A stretch of DNA of 14,296 nucleotides from Devosiaceae bacterium (GCA_021648585.1 JAKISM010000048.1:1-14296); one strand, 5' to 3'; counted from the first letter of the stretch, positions 7,402 to 14,296 are shown. Program-made: numbers and translations. Notes: generated from the sequence alone by a model not told the origin.

Positions 7402-8039
7402 GTGCTAGAGAAAAAATAAAGGCCAAAAAATTGCCAGCGGATATTATAAAATTACCGCTCTCTTACCCCAATATGCGTATTGGATTATTTGGCGGCTCGT
7501 TTAATCCAAGCCATCTTGGGCATCGACTAGTTTCTCGCCAAGTTATGAAGCGGCTAAATTTAGATGCTATGTGGTGGTTAGTAACTCCCGGTAATCCACT
7601 AAAGGAAAATAATAATTTAGCGCCCCTTGAGCAAAGAATAAAAAATGCACGCTCGTTAATTACTATGCATAATGTGCATGTTACAGGTTTTGAGGCAGCA
7701 CATGGGTTTCGCTATTCTTATGATAGTTTGAGCTATTTGAAAAAAATCTTACCGCAAAGAAAACTAGTTTGGGTAATGGGGGCTGATAGTTTTGAAAATT
7801 TTCATAGGTGGGAGCGCTGGCGAGATATTGCTAATTTAATGCCAATGGCAATTTATGCTAGGCCTAATGTAAATATAAAGGCTCTTTCATCAAAGGCTGC
7901 CATTAATCTAGCTAAATATCGACTTGATGAATATGACGCAAAAATACTGCCAAATTGCAAAGCCCCAAGTTGGGTTTATTTACACGGAATTATGTCTGAA
8001 CTTTCATCAACTAAAATTCGTGAAAAAAACAATATTTAG
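7398..8039 (+). CDS. nadD: Nicotinate-nucleotide adenylyltransferase
   Basis: NadD joins nicotinic acid mononucleotide and ATP to form deamido-NAD, the penultimate step to NAD. The nucleotidyltransferase signature GLFGGSFNPSHLGH lies at residues 29-42 with the T/HxGH-type H39-H42 element, followed by TPGNPLK (63-69), WVMGADSFENFHRW (125-138) and the C-terminal SSTKIR (203-208). The protein is 213 residues from the TTG start, or 188 from the later ATG that begins MRIGLFGG. Rhizobial homologues commonly carry a short extension before this point, which also favours the TTG. Its placement directly after proA and before rsfS/rlmH is the usual alphaproteobacterial order. Confidence 0.94.
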   Translation: MSAREKIKAKKLPADIIKLPLSYPNMRIGLFGGSFNPSHLGHRLVSRQVMKRLNLDAMWWLVTPGNPLKENNNLAPLEQRIKNARSLITMHNVHVTGFEAAHGFRYSYDSLSYLKKILPQRKLVWVMGADSFENFHRWERWRDIANLMPMAIYARPNVNIKALSSKAAINLAKYRLDEYDAKILPNCKAPSWVYLHGIMSELSSTKIREKNNI

Positions 8040-8043
8040 CTTC

Positions 8044-8072
8044 TTTACATAAGTTCATAAAAACCCCATAAT
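8044..8072 (+). promoter_or_regulatory. Sigma-70-type promoter for rsfS-rlmH
   Basis: TTTACA (8044-8049) and CATAAT (8067-8072) are 17 bases apart, each 5 of 6 matches to consensus. The start near 8079 would give rsfS a leader of about 100 bases. The element begins only 5 bases after the nadD stop codon, so a new transcript probably begins here. Confidence 0.55.
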
Positions 8073-8143
8073 TAAACAGCATGCAATAAGCGTGATAATA
8101 TAGGAAATTATACAGTAAATGACATACGGGCATTCCCCTTTCG

Positions 8144-8174
8144 TGATGATTAAAATATTGATGAGGGATCATCA
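8144..8174 (+). promoter_or_regulatory. Alternative hairpins around the rsfS ribosome binding site
   Basis: ATCATCA at 8168-8174 can pair either with TGATGAT at 8144-8150 (7 base pairs, long loop) or, through TCATCA, with TGATGA at 8159-8164 (6 base pairs, GGGA loop). The two pairings exclude each other. The ribosome binding site AGGGA (8164-8168) is in or next to the loop in both. Whether this has regulatory meaning is inference. Confidence 0.35.
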
Positions 8175-8177
8175 TTA

Positions 8178-8618
8178 ATGGCAACATCACCTACAAAAAG
8201 CGCTGCTAAAAAAAGCACAGATGGCAAAACAGCAAAACAATCCAAAAACGATAGCACTAAAAAGCCAAAACCTATGATTGATGTAATTATTGAAAGCTTA
8301 GAGAACGCTAAAGCTGAAGATATTGTTGCAATAGATATTACGGGTAAATCTTCTCTTGGTGATTATATGGTTGTGGCTTCTGGCCGCTCGCATCGCCATG
8401 TTGGGGCAGTTGCGGCTCAATTAGCGCACGCTCTAAAAGAAAATGGCTTTGAAAGACCTCTCCTTGAAGGCTTGCCGCATTGTGATTGGGTATTGGTTGA
8501 TGGCGGCGATGTTATTGTGCATATTTTTAGACCAGAAGTGCGTGAATTTTATAATATTGAAAAAATGTGGTCAGCTGAGTTTGAAGATAGAGATATAACT
8601 GAACAACCTACAAAATGA
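8178..8618 (+). CDS. rsfS: Ribosomal silencing factor RsfS (Iojap family)
   Basis: RsfS binds L14 on the 50S subunit and blocks subunit joining when nutrients are short. The core runs from about residue 33 to 133, with VAIDITGKSSLGDYMVVASG (50-69), the conserved WVLVDGGDVIVHIF (104-117) and REFYNIEKMW (122-131), the standard family block. A lysine- and serine-rich extension of about 32 residues precedes the core, and the total of 146 is longer than the roughly 105-120 of many homologues. The start has AGGGA at 9 bases spacing; an internal Met33 at the edge of the core lacks such a site. The gene overlaps rlmH by four bases (ATGA). Confidence 0.95.
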   Translation: MATSPTKSAAKKSTDGKTAKQSKNDSTKKPKPMIDVIIESLENAKAEDIVAIDITGKSSLGDYMVVASGRSHRHVGAVAAQLAHALKENGFERPLLEGLPHCDWVLVDGGDVIVHIFRPEVREFYNIEKMWSAEFEDRDITEQPTK

Positions 8619-9097
8619 ATGTCAGCATAATTTGCGTTGGGCGTATGAAAGCGGGCACCGAGCGTGAATTATTAAACCGTTATATTGAGCGGGCGCAAAA
8701 AACTGGCAAAGTGCTAAGTTTAACATTTAATATTGTTGAAATAATAGAGTCTCGCCTCAGTAGCGCCAGCGCTAGAAAAAAAGCCGAAGCCAAAGAAATC
8801 AGCAAAAATACACCGAAAAAAGCGATAATTATAGCACTTGATGAGCGTGGCAAATCTATTAGCTCATTAAAATTTGCCAATAATATTGCTAATTGGCGTG
8901 ATGAGGGCAAATCAGATATTTGTTTTGTCATTGGCGGGGCGGACGGCTTAAATGAAAATATTACTTCTAGCGCTAATATGATGTTAGCATTTTCTAGTTT
9001 AACGTGGCCGCATCAATTAGTGCGAATAATGTTAAGTGAACAACTTTATCGCACTACAACAATTTTAAGCAATCACCCCTATCATCGTGAAGGATAG
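8615..9097 (+). CDS. rlmH: 23S rRNA (pseudouridine1915-N3)-methyltransferase
   Basis: RlmH methylates pseudouridine 1915 in helix 69 of 23S rRNA in assembled 70S ribosomes. It is a SPOUT methyltransferase with a trefoil knot. Visible landmarks are the N-terminal strand MNVSIICVGRMK, LDERGK (75-80), the SAM-binding loop FVIGGADG (104-111), WPHQLVRIMLSEQLYR (131-146) and the C-terminal signature HPYHR (154-158). The 160-residue length is normal. Translation is probably coupled to rsfS through the ATGA overlap, so the pair forms a ribosome-focused two-gene unit. Confidence 0.96.
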   Translation: MNVSIICVGRMKAGTERELLNRYIERAQKTGKVLSLTFNIVEIIESRLSSASARKKAEAKEISKNTPKKAIIIALDERGKSISSLKFANNIANWRDEGKSDICFVIGGADGLNENITSSANMMLAFSSLTWPHQLVRIMLSEQLYRTTTILSNHPYHREG

Positions 9098-9099
9098 GT

Positions 9100-9128
9100 T
9101 TGAAAGCATCAAAGAGTTAGACTAGAAT
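9100..9128 (+). promoter_or_regulatory. Promoter placed at the envC start codon
   Basis: TTGAAA (9100-9105) and TAGAAT (9123-9128) are 17 bases apart, each 5 of 6 consensus matches. A start 7 bases past the -10 falls at 9135, the A of the envC ATG, so the transcript could be leaderless. No Shine-Dalgarno is visible before this ATG. Confidence 0.5.
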
Positions 9129-9134
9129 AGATAA

Positions 9135-10484
9135 ATGATTCGTCAGCTAATAATAAATTCAACAAATATAAACCCCTCCCAAAAGGTTTGGGATAAGGTT
9201 TTATTGGCACTAATTTTTGCTCTAATATTTGCTGGTTTTTTTATAACTATTAGCCTAGCTCAAGAAAATAATGCACCAAGCAATGTTACAAAAGATATTC
9301 GTTTGCAAATAAAAGAAATTGAGAGTTCAATTTTCTTAGGGCAAGAGCAAAGCGAAATACTGCAAAAAGAAATGGCAGATATTGCAAAAGATAGAACAAA
9401 ACTAACCGCCGCGCTGATTGCTAGTGGGCAAAGAGTAAAATTAGCGGAAATTGAAGTTGGTGCACTTGAAGAAAACCTAAGCGAATTACTAAGTCAAAAA
9501 AACATAATAGAAAAAAGATTGGCAGGAACTAATAAAGACATCTCAAGCCTGCTTGCAGCTTTGCAACGTTTAGGGCGCTCGCCAGCTCCCGCTCTTTTGG
9601 TAGATCCAACTGATGCGCTTAGCTCGGCACGTAGTGCAATTTTAATCTCAGCTATTTTGCCGCAATTACAAAGCCAAGCAGCAGTTGTAAATAAAGATTT
9701 GCAAGCATTAAATAATATACGACAAAAAGCTCTTGATGAAGAAGATGCTTTTCGTGCCAATCTTGAAACCTTAGCAAATGAGCAATTACGAATTGCCCTG
9801 TTAGTCGAAGTGCGGGAAAAGGAAATTTCAACTATTTCCACCCAATTAGAGCAAGAGACAATTATTAAACAAGAATTGGCAAATAAAGCTAAATCATTAG
9901 AGGAATTAATCACTAATATAAATGCTCAAGAAACATTAAATGCTACAAATCTTGATAATTCAGTTTCGCAATTACCAGCTTCAACACCAAAAGAAATTGC
10001 GCTAGCTTACGCCAATATTTCTCGAACATCACCAGCAATTCCATTTGAAAAAGCAAAGGGCTATTTGGCTATTCCTGCTAGTGGGGTTGTGGTCTCAAAA
10101 TTTGGTGCAAATGATGGTTTGGGTGGCATAAGCAAAGGCATATCCATTGTTACTCGTGCCGATGCGCAAGTTGTTGCACCAAATGATGGTTGGGTGATTT
10201 ATAAAGGGCCATATCTTAATTATGGCCAAATTATCATTATTAAATCAGGCAATGGTTTTACTATGCTACTAGCTGGTCTTAAAAAAACTAATGTAGAACT
10301 TGGGCAGTTTTTATTACGAGGTGAGCCTGTTGGGGTGATGGGCTCTCGAACTATTGGCCAAGAAATAACAACCAATGCTGGTATATTGCGCCCAACGCTA
10401 TATATAGAATTAAGAAAATTAGATATTCCTCTTGACCCAAATGGCTGGTGGGAAGATAAATACCAAATAAACCAAACTGGATAA
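9135..10484 (+). CDS. envC: EnvC-like murein hydrolase activator (degenerate LytM domain)
   Basis: EnvC-type proteins sit in the periplasm and activate amidases that split septal peptidoglycan during division. The N-terminus has a hydrophobic segment (23-41) ending SLAQEN, a likely signal peptide or anchor after an unusually long polar N-region. Residues 55-130 and 180-265 are rich in heptad-like Leu/Ile/Glu/Lys and are predicted coiled coil. A LytM (peptidase M23) fold spans about 308-437. Its metal ligands are missing: the usual HxxxD region reads GISKGIS, the tyrosine-alanine-histidine element reads MLLAGL, and the final HxH reads TLYIELR. It is therefore expected to be a non-catalytic activator, as in the EnvC family. 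The ctpA gene follows after six bases. Confidence 0.88.
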   Translation: MIRQLIINSTNINPSQKVWDKVLLALIFALIFAGFFITISLAQENNAPSNVTKDIRLQIKEIESSIFLGQEQSEILQKEMADIAKDRTKLTAALIASGQRVKLAEIEVGALEENLSELLSQKNIIEKRLAGTNKDISSLLAALQRLGRSPAPALLVDPTDALSSARSAILISAILPQLQSQAAVVNKDLQALNNIRQKALDEEDAFRANLETLANEQLRIALLVEVREKEISTISTQLEQETIIKQELANKAKSLEELITNINAQETLNATNLDNSVSQLPASTPKEIALAYANISRTSPAIPFEKAKGYLAIPASGVVVSKFGANDGLGGISKGISIVTRADAQVVAPNDGWVIYKGPYLNYGQIIIIKSGNGFTMLLAGLKKTNVELGQFLLRGEPVGVMGSRTIGQEITTNAGILRPTLYIELRKLDIPLDPNGWWEDKYQINQTG

Positions 10485-10490
10485 ATTATT

Positions 10491-11885
10491 ATGCGCCTTT
10501 TACCACTCAATAAATCAAACCCATCATATCTGAATAAATCCATCATTTCAGTTTTTATGAGTATTTTTATATTAATGGCGGCTGCTTCATTTCCCTCTTT
10601 TGCACAAGAAAGCTCTAAGGAGGAGGTTTCCATACCACTCAATCAGGACGAAATTTATGATAATCTAAAATTATTTGGTGAAGTATTTGATAGAATACGT
10701 GCTGAATATGTTGATGTTCCAGATGAACAAGAGTTAATTCGTGCCGCTATTGATGGTATGTTGACCTCGCTTGATCCTCATTCAGCCTACCTAACCCCAA
10801 AATCTTATAATGATATGATGCAAGATACTTCAGGTAAGTTTGGTGGTTTGGGCATTCAAGTAACAATGGAAGATGGTTTGGTAAAAATTGTCTCACCGAT
10901 AGATGATACACCAGCTTCTCGTGCGGGTCTTTTAGCAAATGATTTAATTATCAAACTTGATGACAAACAAGTTAAGGGCATGACGCTTGATGATGCAGTT
11001 ACAATAATGAAAGGTGCTATTGGTACAAAAATAGTTCTAACCATTATTCGTGAAGGAGTTACCGAGCCGATTGAATATGAAATCACACGTGATATTATCT
11101 CAGTTAGCGCAGCTCGCTGGTATATAGAACAGGATGTAGGGGTTTTACGTCTTACTCAGTTCTCAGGGCAGGCTTTTACGGGTATTGAAAAAGGCATTAA
11201 AGCAATTTTTGAGGAGCGTGATAATGTAGCACCGCTTGGACTGATTCTTGATTTAAGAAATAATCCGGGTGGTTTAGTTGATCAAGCGGTTTTTGTTGCC
11301 GATGCTTTTCTTGATAAGGGGGTTATTGTATTAACCAGAGGTCGCACGGAGCGTGAAAGCTCTCGTTATGAAGCGAAAGCAGATGATCTTGATCGTTTAA
11401 TTTCTGATATTCCTCTTATTGTTTTAATAAATGGAGGTTCTGCTTCTTCGTCTGAAATTTTAGCTGGTGCTTTACAAGATCAAAAGAGAGCAACATTAGT
11501 TGGCACACGCTCTTTTGGTAAGGGTACAGTGCAAAATATTATTGATCTTGGTAATGGTGATGGTGCAATGCGCCTGACAACTTCTCGTTATTACACTCCA
11601 AGCAATCGTTCAATTCAGGCGCTTGGAATTGCTCCAGATATTGAAATTTTCCAAAATGTTCCTGATGAATTAAAGGGCAAGGATACGATTATAAACGAAG
11701 CTGAGCTTGAGGGTAGTATTGATAGCGAAAAAAATACTCAAGAAGAAGATGAAAACAAAGAAACTGATGTTGGCTCTTCAGTTTATGTTCCAAGCGATAA
11801 AACAAAAGATACACAGTTAAATTATGCTATTGATTTGATTTTAGGAAAAGAAACTAACGAAGCTTTCCCTCCAAAGGCAGAATAA
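10491..11885 (+). CDS. ctpA: S41 family C-terminal processing protease
   Basis: CtpA is a periplasmic serine protease that trims C-termini and commonly controls cell-wall hydrolases. A signal peptide ends near SFPSFAQE (33-40). A PDZ domain lies at about 113-200 (GKFGGLGIQV onward) and the S41 catalytic core at about 210-385. The Ser-Lys dyad fits S319 in GGSASSSEI and K344 in RSFGKGTVQ, 25 residues apart as in E. coli Tsp, with Q329 nearby. After IAPDIEI there is an acidic low-complexity tail (about 395-430) and a final helix. The total of 464 residues is slightly longer than many CtpA proteins. The six-base gap after envC implies co-transcription and a shared role in peptidoglycan turnover. 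Confidence 0.95.
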   Translation: MRLLPLNKSNPSYLNKSIISVFMSIFILMAAASFPSFAQESSKEEVSIPLNQDEIYDNLKLFGEVFDRIRAEYVDVPDEQELIRAAIDGMLTSLDPHSAYLTPKSYNDMMQDTSGKFGGLGIQVTMEDGLVKIVSPIDDTPASRAGLLANDLIIKLDDKQVKGMTLDDAVTIMKGAIGTKIVLTIIREGVTEPIEYEITRDIISVSAARWYIEQDVGVLRLTQFSGQAFTGIEKGIKAIFEERDNVAPLGLILDLRNNPGGLVDQAVFVADAFLDKGVIVLTRGRTERESSRYEAKADDLDRLISDIPLIVLINGGSASSSEILAGALQDQKRATLVGTRSFGKGTVQNIIDLGNGDGAMRLTTSRYYTPSNRSIQALGIAPDIEIFQNVPDELKGKDTIINEAELEGSIDSEKNTQEEDENKETDVGSSVYVPSDKTKDTQLNYAIDLILGKETNEAFPPKAE

Positions 11886-11915
11886 TTAGAGAAAGGTGAA
11901 CTATAGGTTTAGGCA

Positions 11916-13127
11916 ATGAATGATGATTTAGATAAACCTCTAGGCCAAAAAGCCTCTGATAAGAAGCTAGAAAACAGCAAAATAGCACGAAGAGGTTGGA
12001 AATCTTTGGTGCAATTTAAGCGAGGGCCTCTGCCAATAACCAGCATAATATTTGCAATATTTTTTGCAATAATTGCGCTAATATTAAGCACTATTTTCTT
12101 TGTAAATGACGTAGATGGTGGGCGGCCAACTGCTAGTGTGCAAATATCCAAGCAAGAAATAGAACAACAAGCAATTATTGCAACTGATGAGCAAGCAATA
12201 ATTGAAGAAGTTAAACTTGAGAGGCCAAGCACGATTGAAAATAAAGACGGCATGTCAATAATTACTGTCGGTGATGACGTGCCCGATAATATTGGAGTTG
12301 GCTCAATAGGATTACAAGCTCTTAATGATTTTGGTGCAATGCCCGATTTAATTGAGGAAACGCCAAACGGGCCCATCCCAATTACTAGCCCAGACGGAGA
12401 TACTCCTTTTATGTCGTATCAACGTGCTTCAATTACTCCAATGTCCGCTGGAGATAAGAAGCTTATTGCAATAATAGTTACTGGAATTGGTTTGAGCGAA
12501 AGTGGCACACTTGAAGCGATAGAAAAACTTCCCGGTGCAATAACTTTGGCTTTTGCACCATATGGTAGAACCCTAAAACGCACTAGTTTAGCGGCAAGAA
12601 ATAGTGGACATGAAATATTACTTGCCCTGCCGTTTGAGCCATTTGATTATCCTGATAATGATCCCGGCCCGCAAACACTTTTAACCGATCAGCCTATTCG
12701 TGCAAATTTAGATAGATTATTTTGGCTTATGGCTAGAATTGGTGGCTATGTCGGAGTTATTAATCATACGGGGGCAAAATTTACTGCTTCTGCAAAAGAC
12801 TTTTCGCCCATTATGGAAGAACTTCTAGTTCGAGGTCTTGCCTATATTGATGATGGCTCTTCTAAAAGATCAATCGCTTCAAATCTTGCTGGCAATAATA
12901 AAGTGCCTTTTGCAAGAGCGTCTGTGCAAATTGATGTCATTGTTTCACGTGCTGCAATTCTTAAGCAACTTAATAAGCTTGAAGAAATCGCCAATGAAAA
13001 GGGCAGTGCTATTGGTGTTGCAGCAGCTTTTCCAGTTTCAATTCAAACTATTGCAAAATGGAGCGAAAGCCTTTCGCAAAAAAACATTGTACTTGTGCCA
13101 ATTAGCGCCCTAACTAGCCGTCCTTAA
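11916..13127 (+). CDS. Divergent polysaccharide deacetylase family protein (YibQ-like)
   Basis: The protein has a cytoplasmic basic N-terminus, one transmembrane helix (about 40-63) and a long polar linker, then a NodB-like barrel from about residue 181 on the periplasmic side. Family stretches include LIAIIVTGIGLSESGT (183-198), ITLAFAPYGR (209-218), ALPFEPFDYPDNDPGPQTL (237-255), GGYVGVINHTGAKFT (276-290) and YIDDGSS (310-316). The metal-binding Asp-Asp pair expected after the first strand is replaced by TG, so catalytic activity is doubtful. In E. coli yibQ also lies next to envC, so the neighbourhood supports this call and a link to envelope biogenesis. The gene starts 30 bases after ctpA, with AGG about eight bases upstream. 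Confidence 0.87.
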   Translation: MNDDLDKPLGQKASDKKLENSKIARRGWKSLVQFKRGPLPITSIIFAIFFAIIALILSTIFFVNDVDGGRPTASVQISKQEIEQQAIIATDEQAIIEEVKLERPSTIENKDGMSIITVGDDVPDNIGVGSIGLQALNDFGAMPDLIEETPNGPIPITSPDGDTPFMSYQRASITPMSAGDKKLIAIIVTGIGLSESGTLEAIEKLPGAITLAFAPYGRTLKRTSLAARNSGHEILLALPFEPFDYPDNDPGPQTLLTDQPIRANLDRLFWLMARIGGYVGVINHTGAKFTASAKDFSPIMEELLVRGLAYIDDGSSKRSIASNLAGNNKVPFARASVQIDVIVSRAAILKQLNKLEEIANEKGSAIGVAAAFPVSIQTIAKWSESLSQKNIVLVPISALTSRP

Positions 13128-13130
13128 ATC

Positions 13131-14126
13131 ATGAGCAAAAAACCAGATAATAATAAAAAATTGCAGCAAAGAAAATTCATGCCCTATCGGGATAATGTTG
13201 CTGCTGTGGTTTTTAATTCTAGCGGTCAAGTCTTTGTTGGTGAGAGAAAAAGTGGCAAGGCTGCAAAAACAACGGCTAAGAGCAGAGATAAGGTATGGCA
13301 ATTCCCGCAAGGTGGAATAGACGCTGGCGAAGAGCCGTTAGAGGCTGCAAGGCGCGAGCTTTATGAGGAAACATCGATAAAAAGTGTGTCATTTATTTCT
13401 GCTACAAGTAATTGGGTTTATTATGATATTCCTGATGAGGCGCTTGGCATTGCATTAAAGGGCAAATTTCGAGGGCAACGGCAAAAATATTTTGCATTTT
13501 TGTTTGAAGGCTCAGACGATGAAATAAATGTAATAAATCCTGCAAATGGAAAGCACCGCTCAGAATTTTCTAATTGGCGGTGGGAAAAATTAAAAAATAC
13601 ACCAGATTTAATTGTGCCCTTTAAGAGGCAGGCCTATTTAGAGGTGGTTGCAGATTTTGCAAATATTGCCAAATCTCTTAAAAATAAAACTGCAAAAGTT
13701 AAAAGGCTAAAGGCAAAAAATATTGATGCTTGGGTTGAGTTAAGGCGCTTGTTTTTTACAAAGCCCTCAAGAAAAGTTCTTAAGCAAGGGTGCGAAGAAA
13801 CATTAGCCGATAAAAAACAAATCGCCTTTGGTCTTTTTGACAATGATATGATGGTTGGTTTTGCTGAAATAAGTGAAAGATCTATTGGAGATGGCAAGCA
13901 GATTGCTCCATGTGCCTATCTTGAAGTTATTTATGTCGCAAAACAATATCGCCAAAATGGCTTGGCCAAAAAATTGATAAGAAAAGCACAAAAATGGGCG
14001 AAAAAGCGAGGGCTAAAGGTCTTTGCTTCCGATGCTAAGATTGAAAATAAAACATCTATATTGGCTCATGCCTCTTGGGGGTTTGAAGAAGATAAGCGAA
14101 TAGTGATTTTTAAGAAAAAATTATAA
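13131..14126 (+). CDS. rppH: RppH-type Nudix RNA pyrophosphohydrolase fused to a GNAT acetyltransferase domain
   Basis: Residues 1-183 form a typical alphaproteobacterial RppH, which removes pyrophosphate from 5'-triphosphorylated mRNA to trigger decay. PYRDNVAAVV starts the core, WQFPQGGIDAGE (56-67) enters the Nudix box (61-83), RELYEE (75-80) carries the catalytic glutamates, and EFSNWRWEKL with VPFKRQAYLEVV closes the domain. The frame then runs on without a break into a GNAT fold (about 190-331): KNIDAWVELRRLFF, the acetyl-CoA loop RQNGLAKKL (274-282), the strand YLEVIYV (263-269), FASDAKIENKTS and GFEEDKRIVIFKK. These match aminoglycoside 6'-N-acetyltransferase-like GNATs. RppH alone is about 160-180 residues. 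No ATG, GTG or TTG suits a separate GNAT start. It follows the deacetylase gene by three bases. Substrate of the GNAT half is unknown. Confidence 0.9.
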   Translation: MSKKPDNNKKLQQRKFMPYRDNVAAVVFNSSGQVFVGERKSGKAAKTTAKSRDKVWQFPQGGIDAGEEPLEAARRELYEETSIKSVSFISATSNWVYYDIPDEALGIALKGKFRGQRQKYFAFLFEGSDDEINVINPANGKHRSEFSNWRWEKLKNTPDLIVPFKRQAYLEVVADFANIAKSLKNKTAKVKRLKAKNIDAWVELRRLFFTKPSRKVLKQGCEETLADKKQIAFGLFDNDMMVGFAEISERSIGDGKQIAPCAYLEVIYVAKQYRQNGLAKKLIRKAQKWAKKRGLKVFASDAKIENKTSILAHASWGFEEDKRIVIFKKKL

Positions 14127-14296
14127 AAGCGGTGGTATTTGCCCAATAGGCAATAGGCCAGAATAAATATTACCATCTTTGAAAATAATATTTTGAGAAT
14201 AGCTGCCATTTTTATCTTGGCTTCCAAAAATCAGCGGCTGCATTTCAGTTGGAAAATTTGGCGCAATAATTTCAACAATATTCTTTGAATCTATTT
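14121..14296 (-). CDS. C-terminal 57 residues of an unidentified protein (runs off right edge)
   Basis: A minus-strand frame enters from the right edge and ends at TAA (14123-14121). Its stop region overlaps the end of the plus-strand rppH gene by six bases. The fragment reads IDSKNIVEIIAPNFPT through FKDGNIYSGLLPIGQIPPLL. The closing pattern of a short strand, DGxxYxGxLPIGxIPPL, is reminiscent of the C-terminus of the DUF2125 family of alphaproteobacterial envelope proteins, but this is a memory-based guess. Composition and codon use match neighbouring genes, and no plus-strand frame explains the region better. Confidence 0.5.
   Translation of the reverse strand, partial: IDSKNIVEIIAPNFPTEMQPLIFGSQDKNGSYSQNIIFKDGNIYSGLLPIGQIPPLL

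Noticed and set aside
9494..9913. Minus-strand open frame opposite the EnvC coiled coil (139 codons)
   Set aside because: Mirror of repetitive coiled-coil codons; no ribosome binding site and no coherent protein features.
10220..10642. Minus-strand open frame across the envC-ctpA junction (140 codons)
   Set aside because: Overlaps two well-supported genes and shows no domain or start signal.
11909..12376. Minus-strand open frame opposite the YibQ-like gene (155 codons)
   Set aside because: Covers the transmembrane and linker region of a supported gene; the apparent hydrophobicity is a by-product of the complementary codons.
13660..13720. Possible frameshift or missed stop at the Nudix-GNAT junction
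   Set aside because: The frame, codon use and linker are smooth through the junction, and both domains are complete in the same frame, so I see no sign of an error in the sequence itself.

Overview
This window reads as chromosomal core DNA of a low-GC alphaproteobacterium, most probably a member of the Hyphomicrobiales (Rhizobiales). The pointers are the gene order obgE-proB-proA-nadD-rsfS-rlmH-envC-ctpA-(polysaccharide deacetylase-like)-rppH, an L32 protein of rhizobial type, and the pairing of a SAM methyltransferase with gloB near hisC. The genus cannot be fixed from the sequence. Codon use is uniformly AT-rich and I see no insertion sequence, phage gene, CRISPR array, tRNA or rRNA.

Left end (1-2800): a truncated hisC and a SAM-dependent methyltransferase on the minus strand are divergent from gloB (glyoxalase II). 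Then comes a small 90-residue protein of unknown function that has its own good promoter, and rpmF (L32) on the minus strand with a clear terminator. The short rpmF gene is easily missed.

Middle (2965-9097): ispA (farnesyl diphosphate synthase) is followed by a tightly coupled block. obgE, proB, proA and nadD all overlap their neighbours by 1 to 13 bases, joining a ribosome-assembly GTPase, proline synthesis and NAD synthesis. A new promoter at about 8044-8072 drives rsfS and rlmH, two ribosome-related genes that overlap by 4 bases. The rsfS leader can form two mutually exclusive hairpins around its ribosome binding site.

Right part (9135-14126): an EnvC-like murein hydrolase activator, the CtpA protease and a YibQ-like polysaccharide deacetylase-family protein form a periplasmic cell-wall group. 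It is followed 3 bases later by an RppH-type Nudix RNA pyrophosphohydrolase. A promoter-like sequence lies so close to the envC start that the transcript could be leaderless. A minus-strand gene fragment fills the right edge.

The most unusual item is the last complete gene: the RppH reading frame continues without a stop or usable internal start into a full GNAT acetyltransferase domain resembling aminoglycoside 6'-N-acetyltransferases. This gives a 331-residue Nudix-GNAT fusion protein. Everything else is mostly ordinary housekeeping DNA for this group.
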